Notes: generated from the letters alone by a model not told the origin. A stretch of 64,000 bases of DNA from Bacillus sp. AFS037270 (GCF_002585305.1 NZ_NUNF01000038.1:1-64000); one strand, 5' to 3'; shown: positions 7,583 through 16,531, counted from the stretch's first letter. Translations and numbers: made by a program.

Positions 7583-8284
7583 TCAATCGTTAGGACCAAA
7601 CACACGATTTCGAATGTCTGGTGTCTCTCGTTTCTCAACACGCTGCTGTAAAGTTTCTCTCATCCCTGGGGCCAGAAACTCACAGGCGGCAAGTTCCTGC
7701 ATTTTTTCAAAATCTTGTTTTTGACCATGGAGAATTTCATTGCATTTCTGGATGGTCCACTGAGGGCAAGGCCGTTCCAATAAGGTGAACGTTTGGCCTT
7801 CCTCCACTAGACCTTCTTTTAAAACACGAAAGTACCAGCCGGTTCGGCCTGTATTTTGTAATAACAAAGCTAATGTTTTCGTTTTAAACCGGCGGGCAGG
7901 CTTCCAGCAAGGCTGCCGTGGCTGCGAAACTTGAACAACGGCTTCGCCAATTTGAAAGGTATCGCCAATTGAAATGGAGTCTTCTTTTACATCCTCGAGT
8001 ATAAAGTTTTCTCCCATTCCGCCTATGGAAATATCGGTAATGTTGTGTTCATTTTGCCAGTATGTATAATGCTCGGAGGAATAAGCAAAAACGGCTTTCT
8101 CAGGTCCGCCATGATTTTTCTGATCATATTGGCCATCCCCTGTTAAACTTGTTTTTCCAACCCAGACCGCTCCTTGGACAGGTTCTTTAAAAATAGCACT
8201 CGTCCATTCACGTTCCATCGGTTGGTTGGCCTCTTTTTTCCCAACTGTTTTTGGCAAGCCAGCATAAGCTTTTTTTAGTAGCAT
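7583..8284 (-). CDS. MOSC domain protein (YiiM-like)
   Basis: A 233-residue MOSC protein. It shows the early GKTSLTGDGQYDQKNHGG block (43-60), GGMGENF (88-94) and the conserved cysteine C126 in QPRQPCWKP, which binds the molybdenum cofactor in the family, followed by a C-terminal 3-alpha region as in E. coli YiiM. YiiM-type proteins reduce N-hydroxylated base analogues; that activity here is inferred by family. It lies two bases after the HIT gene and 25 bases before the kinase gene in one operon. The ATG is preceded by GGGA. Confidence 0.85.
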   Translation of the reverse strand: MLLKKAYAGLPKTVGKKEANQPMEREWTSAIFKEPVQGAVWVGKTSLTGDGQYDQKNHGGPEKAVFAYSSEHYTYWQNEHNITDISIGGMGENFILEDVKEDSISIGDTFQIGEAVVQVSQPRQPCWKPARRFKTKTLALLLQNTGRTGWYFRVLKEGLVEEGQTFTLLERPCPQWTIQKCNEILHGQKQDFEKMQELAACEFLAPGMRETLQQRVEKRETPDIRNRVFGPND

Positions 8285-8286
8285 CT

Positions 8287-8781
8287 TTATTCCCTCTCTT
8301 CCCGTAATGCTTTTGTCAGCATGCTGATCGATTTGATTACCTCGTTCACATTTTCTTGATCATTCATTTTATTTCTAGCATGGCGTAAAACTGGCCTTAG
8401 AGACTCTACAGAACGGCCAAAATCGTTCATCCATTCATACCGTGGAACCATCCACGTGTGGAAATGGTGGGTCGTATCCTCATTATAAAAATAATAAACG
8501 TGCTCGATGTCTAGAACTTCTCTTTGCGCTTTTCTTATTTTTGTTAATAGGTTAATATAATCAATTTTCTCTTCTTCCGTTAATTCATCAAAACCATAAA
8601 TATGCCGTTTTGACGCTAAAATGATTAATCCTTTAATGGGGTAGGCGACATCCTGGTGCGCGTGAAAGTGTTCCGTCTCAATGACAACTCCACCATCTGG
8701 TTCTACCATTCCACTCGATAATGCACAGCTTAAACATTCAACTTCAACGGTGGTTCCGTTAGATAACGTGATTTGTCTCAT
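8287..8781 (-). CDS. HIT family hydrolase
   Basis: A 164-residue histidine-triad protein. The active site reads HHFHTWMVPRY (105-115), a variant of HxHxHxx in which the last histidine is replaced (H-H-F-H-T-W); upstream PIKGLIILASKRHIYGFDEL matches the HIT fold. HIT proteins hydrolyse nucleotide phosphoramidates or dinucleotides. An N-terminal CLSC pair (16-19) is a possible zinc site. First gene of the HIT-MOSC-kinase operon. The altered triad means catalysis should not be assumed. Confidence 0.8.
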   Translation of the reverse strand: MRQITLSNGTTVEVECLSCALSSGMVEPDGGVVIETEHFHAHQDVAYPIKGLIILASKRHIYGFDELTEEEKIDYINLLTKIRKAQREVLDIEHVYYFYNEDTTHHFHTWMVPRYEWMNDFGRSVESLRPVLRHARNKMNDQENVNEVIKSISMLTKALREERE

Positions 8782-8872
8782 TGCTTTCCCCTTTGCTCAT
8801 GAGCTTATCTTTTTTAGTATAAAAGGTATGAATAAAAAAAGGAATAAAAAGGTAATTAAAAAAAACTTACCT

Positions 8873-9748
8873 TTAGCTCTTTTGGGTCTTGCTTTGCTTT
8901 TCGACTCCCCAGTGGATTGGATGGGTAAGTGATGGAGGCAGCTTAGTCTCGGTATCTCCCTTGGCAGCATTGATTTGAGCTTGAGTGAGAAAAATACTCC
9001 CTGTCAGGTCTGCTCCGCTAAGGTTGGCATCGCGGAGGTCCGCTCCAATAAAGTCGACGGTTCTTAGGTCCGCTTCCCTTAGATCTGCAGCAATCAGGTA
9101 GGCCCCTCTTAAGTTAGCTCCTCTCAAGTCTGCTTTTTTTAATTTCGCTCCGATTAAATCGGTTCCTCGGGGTATCTTATGTTTTGGTCGTGAATCGGCA
9201 CGTACGAGTTCACTTGTTTTTAGAAGTAAAGTATTTACTTCTGCTCTGTGTGCCGGTACATCGAGTTGCGTAAGTCCGCCGGGACTGAGGAGTGTCAGCT
9301 TTTCTGTTTGTTCGATGGCTTGACGGAGTTCTGTGTGGATGGATGCTGTCGCTTTTAATGATAGGGCTTCTGTTAGGTACCAAAGCATCTCATGAAGCTG
9401 CTGCACGATAGGGAATACTCCAAACATCTCTTTGGCTATTTCGGTGTGATTGCGCCAGTCCTTTCCTTGAAACGTGACTTGCGAAACTTTTTGTCCGGCC
9501 CCAAAGCACTCATATACAGTACAACCTTTAAATCCTTTTTGTCTTAGGTTTTGATGGATCCCGCAACGAAAGTCTGATTGTAGATTCGGGCATGGTGTTC
9601 CGCCGTTTTTGTTTAATGCAAAGTCCGAAGAAGCAGCAAACGGCAAGGCAACACAGCATAAACCGAAGCAGTCTTCGCACTTGGCGTGAAGATGCTTATG
9701 GACGCGGTCATCATGTGATAAAACCGTGTGATTAGACAATAGATTCAC
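8873..9748 (-). CDS. Pentapeptide-repeat protein with N-terminal cysteine cluster
   Basis: A 291-residue two-part protein. The N-terminal half has cysteines in HAKCEDCFGLCCVALPF (22-38), TPCPNL, FRCGIH and GCTVYECFG, a pattern like the CxxCxxxCC clusters of YkgJ-type (UPF0153) proteins that are thought to bind metal or Fe-S. Residues about 196-256 are pentapeptide repeats A(D/N)LRx (KKADLRGANLRGAYLIAADL and onward), which form a right-handed beta helix. It is monocistronic. The combination suggests a metal-sensing or DNA-mimic role, but no function is known to me. Confidence 0.8.
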   Translation of the reverse strand: MNLLSNHTVLSHDDRVHKHLHAKCEDCFGLCCVALPFAASSDFALNKNGGTPCPNLQSDFRCGIHQNLRQKGFKGCTVYECFGAGQKVSQVTFQGKDWRNHTEIAKEMFGVFPIVQQLHEMLWYLTEALSLKATASIHTELRQAIEQTEKLTLLSPGGLTQLDVPAHRAEVNTLLLKTSELVRADSRPKHKIPRGTDLIGAKLKKADLRGANLRGAYLIAADLREADLRTVDFIGADLRDANLSGADLTGSIFLTQAQINAAKGDTETKLPPSLTHPIHWGVEKQSKTQKS

Positions 9749-9948
9749 TTCCTTTCTATTACCTTTTACTATAAAACAAAATGGAGGGATGTGGGAGTGG
9801 ATTTTTACTAGTGATAATGATCGTGTTAGTTAGTTGAGGGATTGAATGGTTCGATTGGGCACAGGTTAATAGATTTATTGGTAAATTGTCTTAATTGGGC
9901 AAACTCTAATCTGTATTTTTGTCTTTAAGCCTAACAATCAATCCACAC
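9749..9948. other. Intergenic stretch without recognised feature
   Basis: Region upstream of the pentapeptide-repeat gene, A+T rich, containing its ribosome binding site (GGAAGTG) and presumably its promoter. No convincing promoter pair, RNA gene or repeat was seen. Confidence 0.4.
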
Positions 9949-9980
9949 AAAAAAACACACAAGCAATACAATCACTTGTG
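9949..9980 (-). terminator. Intrinsic terminator of the acidic-protein gene
   Basis: CACAAG (9958-9963) pairs with CTTGTG (9975-9980). On the minus strand the stem is followed by TGTTTTTTTGTG. It is a short stem but correctly placed, 18 bases after the stop codon. Confidence 0.6.
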
Positions 9981-9998
9981 CAATACAAAATACCATTT

Positions 9999-10691
9999 TT
10001 ACTCTTTATCCCCCGTAGGAGCAGCACCAACCAAATCTCTAACTGCCTTCCTCCATACCAAATACCCGTACTCCATTGTCGACAACGTCAGCCCCATCCA
10101 GGCCAATAGACACGACCCTGGATAAAACTCATATGTACCCTGTTGGACAGGATCCTCCTCTTTCTCCCTCTCAGCACGGCCAGCAGCCATTTTTTCATCA
10201 GCAGGACCTTCAATCGTATCCAAAGACGCAGCTTCCACCTTCTCAGGACCCTCAACAGTCTCACCTTCTACTACTTCAGGAGCATCGACAACTTCCATAG
10301 CAGTGGCCAACCTATCCTCATCTGCTACAGGAGTTTTCTCTTCAAAAGTTTCAACCACACTAGTATCTCCATCCGGAAGCAGCGCCTCCACATGCCCCCC
10401 AGACATTGACTGTATAGCCTCCGTTATAACCTTTGCTATCTCTTCTTTAGAGAAAACCTTGATGGAGATCCAGCCGCGTGGATCCACCTGATAACCGTGT
10501 TCCTTGATTGTTTCCTCTGACATATATTTTCCGACCACGTAGCCATTTCCACTTGGATGTAATTGGGTGGCCAAAACCTGTCCCTTTTGAACACTCTCAG
10601 GATAAACAAAGCTCACCTTTCCATTACCGTTCTTCTTTTCCTTCAACTTAAATGAATGAAAAATAGCCTTTTTTTCCTCAAAAGATAACAC
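9999..10691 (-). CDS. Uncharacterised protein with acidic low-complexity linker
   Basis: A 230-residue protein in three parts. Residues 1-95 form a compact domain (LSFEEKKAIFHSFKLKEKK ... GWISIKVFSKEEIAKVITEAI) with a pattern seen in small Firmicutes proteins of unknown function. Residues about 100-175 are strongly acidic and rich in E, V, A and P (EVVEGETVEGPEKVEAASLD). The C-terminal segment contains CLLAWMGLTLSTMEYGYLVW, amphipathic to hydrophobic, and a basic stretch. GTG start with GGGAG eight bases upstream. I do not know the function; the linker suggests a tethered or adaptor protein. Confidence 0.75.
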   Translation of the reverse strand: MLSFEEKKAIFHSFKLKEKKNGNGKVSFVYPESVQKGQVLATQLHPSGNGYVVGKYMSEETIKEHGYQVDPRGWISIKVFSKEEIAKVITEAIQSMSGGHVEALLPDGDTSVVETFEEKTPVADEDRLATAMEVVDAPEVVEGETVEGPEKVEAASLDTIEGPADEKMAAGRAEREKEEDPVQQGTYEFYPGSCLLAWMGLTLSTMEYGYLVWRKAVRDLVGAAPTGDKE

Positions 10692-10924
10692 TCCAATGAC
10701 TCCCTTCCAAAATACCTATGATTTTTTATCAAAAACAGGCAAAACTAGTAAAGAAACAGTCGTCAATTTCCAAGTAAAAATTACCAATATCAACATTATT
10801 ATACCAAATAAATGACATTAGGACTTAATTACTTGCTATTTTATAAGGTTTAAAGCCTTTTATTAAATTACGTCAAAATGGTGAATGTTTTTGATTGGTA
10901 AAGAATGTTTATGAAAGTTTTTGG
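10692..10924. other. Divergent intergenic region upstream of fruR
   Basis: A+T-rich spacer between the divergently transcribed acidic-protein gene and fruR. It holds partial direct repeats of GAATGTTTxTGA (around 10882-10916) that could be operators for FruR, a DeoR-type repressor, but they are not sharp. No reading frame or RNA gene was seen. Confidence 0.4.
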
Positions 10925-10953
10925 TTGATTTTTATCAAAAAAAACAGTAAGAT
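10925..10953 (+). promoter_or_regulatory. SigA promoter of the fructose operon
   Basis: TTGATT (10925-10930), a 17-base spacer and TAAGAT (10948-10953). Transcription would begin near 10960, upstream of the cre site and the fruR ribosome binding site. Confidence 0.75.
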
Positions 10954-10971
10954 AAAACCACAAACAAGTAA

Positions 10972-10985
10972 TGAAAGCGTTTTTA
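10972..10985. promoter_or_regulatory. CcpA site (cre) in the fru leader
   Basis: TGAAAGCGTTTTTA matches the Bacillus cre consensus except at the next-to-last base. It sits about 12 bases downstream of the predicted start of transcription and just upstream of AGGAGG, where bound CcpA would block RNA polymerase. Carbon catabolite repression of fru operons is established in Bacillus. Confidence 0.7.
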
Positions 10986-10998
10986 GGAGGCAGATAGG

Positions 10999-11748
10999 AT
11001 GTTAGAGCCTGAACGCCATCAAATTATTCTAGAAGCATTAAAGAAAAAAAATACGGTTAAGCTGCAAGAACTAGTCGAACTTACGAATTCATCAGAATCA
11101 ACCATTCGCCGGGACCTCACTCAGCTAGAAGAGGGCAAATTTCTTAAAAGAGTCCATGGTGGTGCGGCCAGACTTCAAGGAAAGCTGCAAGAACCCAGCA
11201 TGACAGAGAAATCATCCAAAAACCTTCAAGCTAAGCGGGACATCGCTCAATACGCTGGAAGCTTAGTGGAAGAAGGAGATTGTATCTATCTAGATGCAGG
11301 ATCCACTATTTTTGAAATGATTCCTTTTCTTCCTAGTAATATTGTCGTAGTAACAAACGGCCTTATGCATGCAAATGAGCTTCTCGACAGAAATATAAAA
11401 ACATTTTTATTAGGAGGCTATATCAAGCCCACCACCAAAGCCATGGTTGGCCGCGGTGCACTTGAGAGCCTCGAACAGTATCGTTTTGATAAATGCTTTA
11501 TGGGCGTAAATGGAATACACACCCAACTAGGTTATACCACTCCTGATCAAGAAGAGGCCATGATAAAACAACAAGCTATTAACCTATCTCGTGAAGCCTA
11601 TGTTTTAGCGGATGAGTCCAAGTTCTCTGAAATTGCATTTGCGAAAATAGCCGGACTTCACGAAGCGACGATCTTAACAAATGAGCTTGACCCCGATACC
11701 AAGGAGCAGTATTCCCGTAAGACAAAAATAAAGGTGGTTACTTCATGA
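10999..11748 (+). CDS. fruR: DeoR-family repressor of the fructose operon
   Basis: A 249-residue DeoR/GlpR-type regulator. The N-terminal winged helix contains LQELVELTNSSESTIRRDLTQL (about 22-43), the family's recognition helix, followed by GKFLKRVHGGAARL. The C-terminal DeoRC sugar-phosphate sensor has EEGDCIYLDAGSTIFEMIP and TNGL. In Bacillus FruR represses fruRKA until fructose 1-phosphate is present. The stop codon overlaps the fruK start as ATGA, indicating translational coupling. AGGAGG lies nine bases before the ATG. Confidence 0.95.
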   Translation: MLEPERHQIILEALKKKNTVKLQELVELTNSSESTIRRDLTQLEEGKFLKRVHGGAARLQGKLQEPSMTEKSSKNLQAKRDIAQYAGSLVEEGDCIYLDAGSTIFEMIPFLPSNIVVVTNGLMHANELLDRNIKTFLLGGYIKPTTKAMVGRGALESLEQYRFDKCFMGVNGIHTQLGYTTPDQEEAMIKQQAINLSREAYVLADESKFSEIAFAKIAGLHEATILTNELDPDTKEQYSRKTKIKVVTS

Positions 11749-12662
11749 TTTACACATTAACTCTAAATCCATCACTCGATTATATCGTTGAACTAGAACA
11801 AGTCACTTTAGGTGGATTAAACAGAACAAAAAAAGAAACTAAATTGCCTGGCGGTAAAGGGATTAACGTATCCCAAGTCTTAAAAAGACTAGATATGAAC
11901 AACAAAGCCCTTGGATTTATTGGCGGTTTTACAGGCGATTATATTGAAAACTACTTAAAGTCACTTGAAATTAACACTGATTTTGTCAGGGTTGATGGAG
12001 ATACCAGAATCAATGTAAAAGTAAAGTCTGATTCGGAAACGGAACTCAATGCAACAGGTCCTAGCCTTACGGAACAAAACTTCGAAGCATTGAAGCAAAG
12101 AATTTATGACCTAACAAGCGAAGATGCCCTTGTCTTGGCAGGAAGCATTCCTTCCACAATGCCGACGAGCACATACGAACAACTTGCTAAGATCTGTAAT
12201 GAAAAAGGTATTAAATTTGTCGTTGATGCTGAAGGAGACTTATTAAAAAAGGTGATTCCATTACAGCCTTTCTTAATCAAGCCTAATCATCATGAACTTG
12301 GTGACCTTTTTGATACAACACTCTCTACTTGTGAAGAAGTCATTCCATATGGAAGAGAACTTATCAAGCAAGGTGCACAAAATGTCATCGTCTCCCTTGC
12401 GGGTGAAGGTGCCGTCCTTATTAACAAGGACAAAGCGATCATCGCCACAGTTCCAAAAGGCGAAGTCAAAAGCTCAGTTGGTGCCGGGGATTCAATGGTA
12501 GCAGGTTTTCTAGCAACCTATGAAAAAACAAAATCAATTGAAGAGGCCTTCCGCTTCAGCGTTGCCTCAGGAAGTGCAACTGCCTTTTCAATCGGCCTTT
12601 GTACACCTGAAAAAATTGAAAGTTTACTTCCGCAAGTTAAGCTCGAAACGAAATTATTCTAA
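11745..12662 (+). CDS. fruK: 1-phosphofructokinase
   Basis: A 305-residue PfkB-type kinase that converts fructose 1-phosphate to fructose 1,6-bisphosphate with ATP. The N-terminal TLNPSLDYIVEL and GGKGINVSQVLKRL signatures and the catalytic GAGDSMVAGF motif (about 246-255, aspartate as base) are all present. Length is typical. It is the middle gene of fruRKA, overlapping fruR by four bases and ending about a dozen bases before fruA, so all three proteins are made from one message. Confidence 0.97.
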   Translation: MIYTLTLNPSLDYIVELEQVTLGGLNRTKKETKLPGGKGINVSQVLKRLDMNNKALGFIGGFTGDYIENYLKSLEINTDFVRVDGDTRINVKVKSDSETELNATGPSLTEQNFEALKQRIYDLTSEDALVLAGSIPSTMPTSTYEQLAKICNEKGIKFVVDAEGDLLKKVIPLQPFLIKPNHHELGDLFDTTLSTCEEVIPYGRELIKQGAQNVIVSLAGEGAVLINKDKAIIATVPKGEVKSSVGAGDSMVAGFLATYEKTKSIEEAFRFSVASGSATAFSIGLCTPEKIESLLPQVKLETKLF

Positions 12663-12674
12663 AGGAGAATGTTT

Positions 12675-14549
12675 ATGAAGATAACAGAGCTTTTAACAAA
12701 AAATACAATCCACTTAAACATAAAAGGCACTCAAAAATTAGATGTTGTTGAAGAGTTAGTGTCTGTATTAGATAATGCCGGTAAATTAGCTGACAAAGCT
12801 GAATATAAAAAGGCTATTATCGCAAGAGAAGAGCAAAGCACAACTGGTATCGGTGAGGGAATTGCCATTCCCCATGCAAAAACAAAAGCAGTTAAGCAAG
12901 CTGCAATTGCTTTTGGTCGATCAACAGGCGGCGTAAACTATGAATCTCTTGATGGCCAGCCTGCTCACCTTTTCTTTATGATTGCAGCAACTGAAGGTGC
13001 AAACAACACTCACTTAGAAGCGTTGTCAAGATTATCTACGATTTTATTAAATGAAGAAGTTCGCAAGCAGCTGCTTGCAGCGAACTCTGAAGATGAAGTA
13101 TTAGATATCATCAACAAGTATGATCAAGAAGATGAAGAAGAAACACAGTCAATGACTGGGAAAAGTCAGTTTATTGTGGCAGTTACTGCCTGCCCAACTG
13201 GAATTGCCCACACGTATATGGCAGCTGATTCCTTAAAGGCGAAAGCAAAGGAAATGGGTGTAGACATTAAAGTCGAAACTAATGGTTCCGGTGGAGCGAA
13301 AAACGTGCTGACAGCGGAAGAAATCGAAAACGCTGTGGCGGTTATTGTCGCTGCTGATAAAACAGTAGAAATGGCCCGCTTCAACGGCAAGCACGTGATT
13401 GAAACAGCGGTAGCGAACGGAATTCGCAAGCCGAAGGAATTAATTGAAAAAGCGTTAAAGCAGGATGCACCGATATATCATGGTAATGGTTCTGCTGCTA
13501 GCAATGATAGCAGTAAACAAGGCAGAGGCGTTGGTGCAACAATTTATAAGCACTTAATGAACGGTGTCTCCAACATGCTTCCATTCGTTGTCGGCGGTGG
13601 TATCTTAATCGCCATCTGTTTCATGTTTGGCTTTAATGCCTTCAAGCCGGATGATCCAACTTATAATCCGATTGCTGAAGCACTTATGACGATCGGCGGT
13701 GGTAATGCCTTTGCTCTAATGGTTCCTGTTCTTGCTGGTTTCATCGCCATGAGTATTGCAGACCGTCCTGGATTTGCAGCTGGTATGGTTGGCGGTATGC
13801 TTGCTAATGCCGGCGGCGCTGGTTTCCTAGGAGGACTTATCGCAGGTTTCCTTGCTGGTTATTTAGTAGTTGGTTTGAAGAAAGTATTAACTTTTATGCC
13901 AGCATCTCTTGAAGGTATTAAAACCATTCTTTTATACCCACTATTAGGTATTGCATTAACTGGATTCATCATGTTATTTGTTGTCAATAAACCTGTCGGT
14001 GCTCTAAACCAAGGAATTTCTCACTGGTTATCAAATCTTGGAACTGGTAATGCGGTTTTACTAGGAATTATCCTTGGAGCAATGATGTCCTTTGATATGG
14101 GAGGACCAATCAATAAGGCAGCATACGTATTCGGTACTGGGTTATTAGCAAATGGTGTATATGAGCCAATGGCTGCAATTATGGCGGCTGGTATGGTTCC
14201 ACCATTAGGAATTGCCATTGCCACAACTGTATTTAAAAAGAAATTCAGCCAGCAAGATCGTGAAGCTGGTAAAGTTAACTACATTATGGGATTATCTTTT
14301 ATCACTGAAGGTGCGATTCCGTTTGCAGCAGCTGATCCACTTCGTGTTATCCCTTCTGTAATGGCTGGTTCTGCTGTAGCTGGTGCTTTATCAATGATGT
14401 TCCATATCGGCCTTCGCGCTCCTCACGGCGGAGTATTCGTAATGCCACTGGTTAGCGGCAACTGGTTATTGTACCTATTATCAGTTGTAATTGGAGCAAT
14501 TGTTTCAGCTGTCCTGCTTGGAATCTTGAAAAAGCCTGTAACAGAATAA
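12675..14549 (+). CDS. fruA: PTS fructose transporter subunit IIABC
   Basis: A 624-residue fused PTS permease. The IIA domain is N-terminal with phosphorylated His67 in GIAIPHAKT; the IIB domain follows with the phospho-cysteine in VTACPTGIAHTYM (C173); the IIC domain (about 275-620) has multiple membrane helices and the SFDMGGPINKAAY motif. It imports fructose as fructose 1-phosphate at the membrane, feeding FruK. ATG 12675 is chosen over 12669 because AAAGGAG is seven bases upstream of it and only two from the other. A terminator follows. Confidence 0.96.
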   Translation: MKITELLTKNTIHLNIKGTQKLDVVEELVSVLDNAGKLADKAEYKKAIIAREEQSTTGIGEGIAIPHAKTKAVKQAAIAFGRSTGGVNYESLDGQPAHLFFMIAATEGANNTHLEALSRLSTILLNEEVRKQLLAANSEDEVLDIINKYDQEDEEETQSMTGKSQFIVAVTACPTGIAHTYMAADSLKAKAKEMGVDIKVETNGSGGAKNVLTAEEIENAVAVIVAADKTVEMARFNGKHVIETAVANGIRKPKELIEKALKQDAPIYHGNGSAASNDSSKQGRGVGATIYKHLMNGVSNMLPFVVGGGILIAICFMFGFNAFKPDDPTYNPIAEALMTIGGGNAFALMVPVLAGFIAMSIADRPGFAAGMVGGMLANAGGAGFLGGLIAGFLAGYLVVGLKKVLTFMPASLEGIKTILLYPLLGIALTGFIMLFVVNKPVGALNQGISHWLSNLGTGNAVLLGIILGAMMSFDMGGPINKAAYVFGTGLLANGVYEPMAAIMAAGMVPPLGIAIATTVFKKKFSQQDREAGKVNYIMGLSFITEGAIPFAAADPLRVIPSVMAGSAVAGALSMMFHIGLRAPHGGVFVMPLVSGNWLLYLLSVVIGAIVSAVLLGILKKPVTE

Positions 14550-14556
14550 ACTATTC

Positions 14557-14594
14557 AAAGCACGATTTCCATATGGGGAATCGTGCTTTTTTTA
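14557..14594 (+). terminator. Terminator of the fructose operon
   Basis: AAAGCACGATTTCC pairs with GGGAATCGTGCTTT, loop ATATG, followed by TTTTTTT. It starts ten bases after the fruA stop codon. Confidence 0.9.
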
Positions 14595-14630
14595 ACCACC
14601 ATCAAATTATTGAACTTTTTCAAAACACAA

Positions 14631-14680
14631 TTGACCTTATACTTTGAGCTGCTTTATAATAAAAGTGAGTAATCACTCAT
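14631..14680 (+). promoter_or_regulatory. Promoter and TetR-type operator of the ABC exporter operon
   Basis: TTGACC (14631-14636), an 18-base spacer and TATAAT (14655-14660) form a strong SigA promoter. Directly downstream is the inverted repeat TGAGT-AATC-ACTCA (14666-14679), which also contains nested AGTGA/TCACT arms. A palindrome spanning the transcription start is where a TetR-family repressor would bind, and the operon's last gene encodes one. Confidence 0.75.
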
Positions 14681-14705
14681 TTTTATTCCCGAAGGGGGTT
14701 TATTA

Positions 14706-15428
14706 ATGTCAGCATCTATCGTGTTGAAAGATGTTAGTAAAAGTTTTGGAAAAAAAGAGGTTTTGCATAATATCAATCTTTCGGTCGAGCCAGGTAAAAT
14801 CTATGGTCTAATTGGGCCCTCTGGTTCTGGCAAAACAACGCTAGTAAAAATGATTGTCGGGATGGACCGACCCACTAAAGGTGAAGTAAAGGTATTAAAT
14901 ACAAAAGTCCCTAACCTGCACCTATTACAAAAAATTGGCTATATGGCCCAAGCTGATGCTCTTTACACTGACTTGACTGGTGAGGAAAATTTAGCTTTCT
15001 TTGCTTCTCTTTTTAAATTAAAAAATGGAATGCAAAAAGAACGCATTGCCTATGCTGCCGATTTAGTCAATCTTACATCCGATTTAAAAAAGAAGGTTCA
15101 AGACTACTCTGGCGGCATGAAACGCAGGTTATCATTAGCTGTTGCCCTCATCCAAGACCCACAAGTTCTTGTATTAGATGAACCAACAGTCGGAATCGAT
15201 CCCGAACTGCGCCTTTCGATTTGGGCTGAAATCAACCGTTTAAAGCAAGAAGGCAAAACCATTTTAGTCACCACCCATGTAATGGACGAAGCGGAAAAAT
15301 GTGATTATCTGGCCATGGTTCGAGACGGAGAAATCTTAACGAGCGGCTCGCCGCATGAATTAAAGGCACAATACGGAATTGCAACATTAGAAGAGGTATT
15401 TTTAAAGGCTGGAGGCGTTAAAAAATGA
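14706..15428 (+). CDS. ABC transporter ATP-binding protein
   Basis: A 240-residue ABC-2 type ATPase. Walker A GPSGSGKTT (37-45), signature YSGGMKRRLSLA (about 133-144), Walker B VLVLDEPTVGID and switch VTTHVMDEA are intact. It would energise the permease encoded by the next gene, which it overlaps by four bases. The strong ribosome binding site GAAGGGGG is seven bases upstream. Order ATPase-permease-TetR and the palindromic operator point to an inducible drug or lipid exporter; the substrate is unknown. Confidence 0.93.
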   Translation: MSASIVLKDVSKSFGKKEVLHNINLSVEPGKIYGLIGPSGSGKTTLVKMIVGMDRPTKGEVKVLNTKVPNLHLLQKIGYMAQADALYTDLTGEENLAFFASLFKLKNGMQKERIAYAADLVNLTSDLKKKVQDYSGGMKRRLSLAVALIQDPQVLVLDEPTVGIDPELRLSIWAEINRLKQEGKTILVTTHVMDEAEKCDYLAMVRDGEILTSGSPHELKAQYGIATLEEVFLKAGGVKK

Positions 15429-16531
15429 GGATTCTTGCCTTAGTTAAACGCATTATCCATCAAATGCTCCGCGATAAACGGGCGCTTGCCTTGATGATGG
15501 TTGCCCCCTTATTAATTCTTACCCTTCTCCATTACCTGCTGGGAAGTAATACGGTCGATCCGAGAATTGGGGTTACCGGAGCAGATGCTTCCCTTGTAAA
15601 ACAGTTAAAAAGTAAGGATATCATCGTCAAACAATATAACAACCGTTCCAACTGGACCCTCATTTTGGATCGAGATGATTTAGATGCTATTCTTCAAGTG
15701 AATGATAATGATATCAAACTAACGCTTAAAAATGAACAGCCTTCTGCCACTAAGGCCCTGTTAATAAAGATCCAACAGGCAGTCGCTGCGGAAAACGCAA
15801 AAAAACAATCAGCAAAAATGACCCAATTCCTTCAACAGATTCAGAGTAAGATTCAAGGGGCACCAATAAACATCGAACAGGCTAAGGCTCCAAAAATTAC
15901 AACGACATACATTTACGGTGATAAAGATACGACCTTTTTTGATCAGTTAAGTCCTATCTTAGTCGGTTTCTTTGTTTTCTTCTTTGTTTTTCTGATTTCC
16001 GGAATTGCTTTACTTCGGGAACGAACAACAGGAACACTTGACCGTTTACTAGCCACACCGATTCAACGAAGGGACATAGTTTTTGGTTACCTATCCGGGT
16101 ACGGTTTATTTGCTATCATTCAAACTCTAATTGTCGTGATTTATTCAGTCAAAGTATTAGACATTATGCTGGTTGGGTCTTTTTGGAATGTGGTCATTAT
16201 TAATCTGTGCTTAGCGCTCGTTGCATTGTCCCTTGGCATCCTTTTATCGGCTTTTGCCAATTCCGAATTTCAAATGATGCAGTTTATTCCGATTGCGATT
16301 GTTCCTCAGGTCTTTTTTGCAGGGATTTTCCCATTCGAAGGTATGGCGGACTGGATGCAAGTAATTGCAAAAATTATGCCCCTATATTATGGCGGTGATG
16401 CTTTGGTTTCGGTTATGTATAAAGGTTTAGGGTTCAGTGATATTATCAAGGACCTACTTGTCTTGTTAGGATTTGCTCTTGTATTTATTATCCTAAATAT
16501 AGTAGCTTTGAAGAAGTATCGAAAAATTTAA
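15425..16531 (+). CDS. ABC-2 type exporter permease
   Basis: A 368-residue ABC-2 membrane protein: one N-terminal helix (about 20-42), a large extracytoplasmic domain (about 45-175, rich in K, Q and N) and five C-terminal helices with the conserved RERTTGTLDRLLATPIQRRD loop between the first two. This is the standard layout of one-permease drug/antibiotic exporters, which work as homodimers. It is translationally coupled to the ATPase and followed after 11 bases by the TetR gene. Confidence 0.92.
   Translation: MRILALVKRIIHQMLRDKRALALMMVAPLLILTLLHYLLGSNTVDPRIGVTGADASLVKQLKSKDIIVKQYNNRSNWTLILDRDDLDAILQVNDNDIKLTLKNEQPSATKALLIKIQQAVAAENAKKQSAKMTQFLQQIQSKIQGAPINIEQAKAPKITTTYIYGDKDTTFFDQLSPILVGFFVFFFVFLISGIALLRERTTGTLDRLLATPIQRRDIVFGYLSGYGLFAIIQTLIVVIYSVKVLDIMLVGSFWNVVIINLCLALVALSLGILLSAFANSEFQMMQFIPIAIVPQVFFAGIFPFEGMADWMQVIAKIMPLYYGGDALVSVMYKGLGFSDIIKDLLVLLGFALVFIILNIVALKKYRKI

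Noticed and set aside
8681..8932. Plus-strand 83-codon frame across the HIT gene start
   Set aside because: It lies antisense to two well-supported genes and has no start signal.
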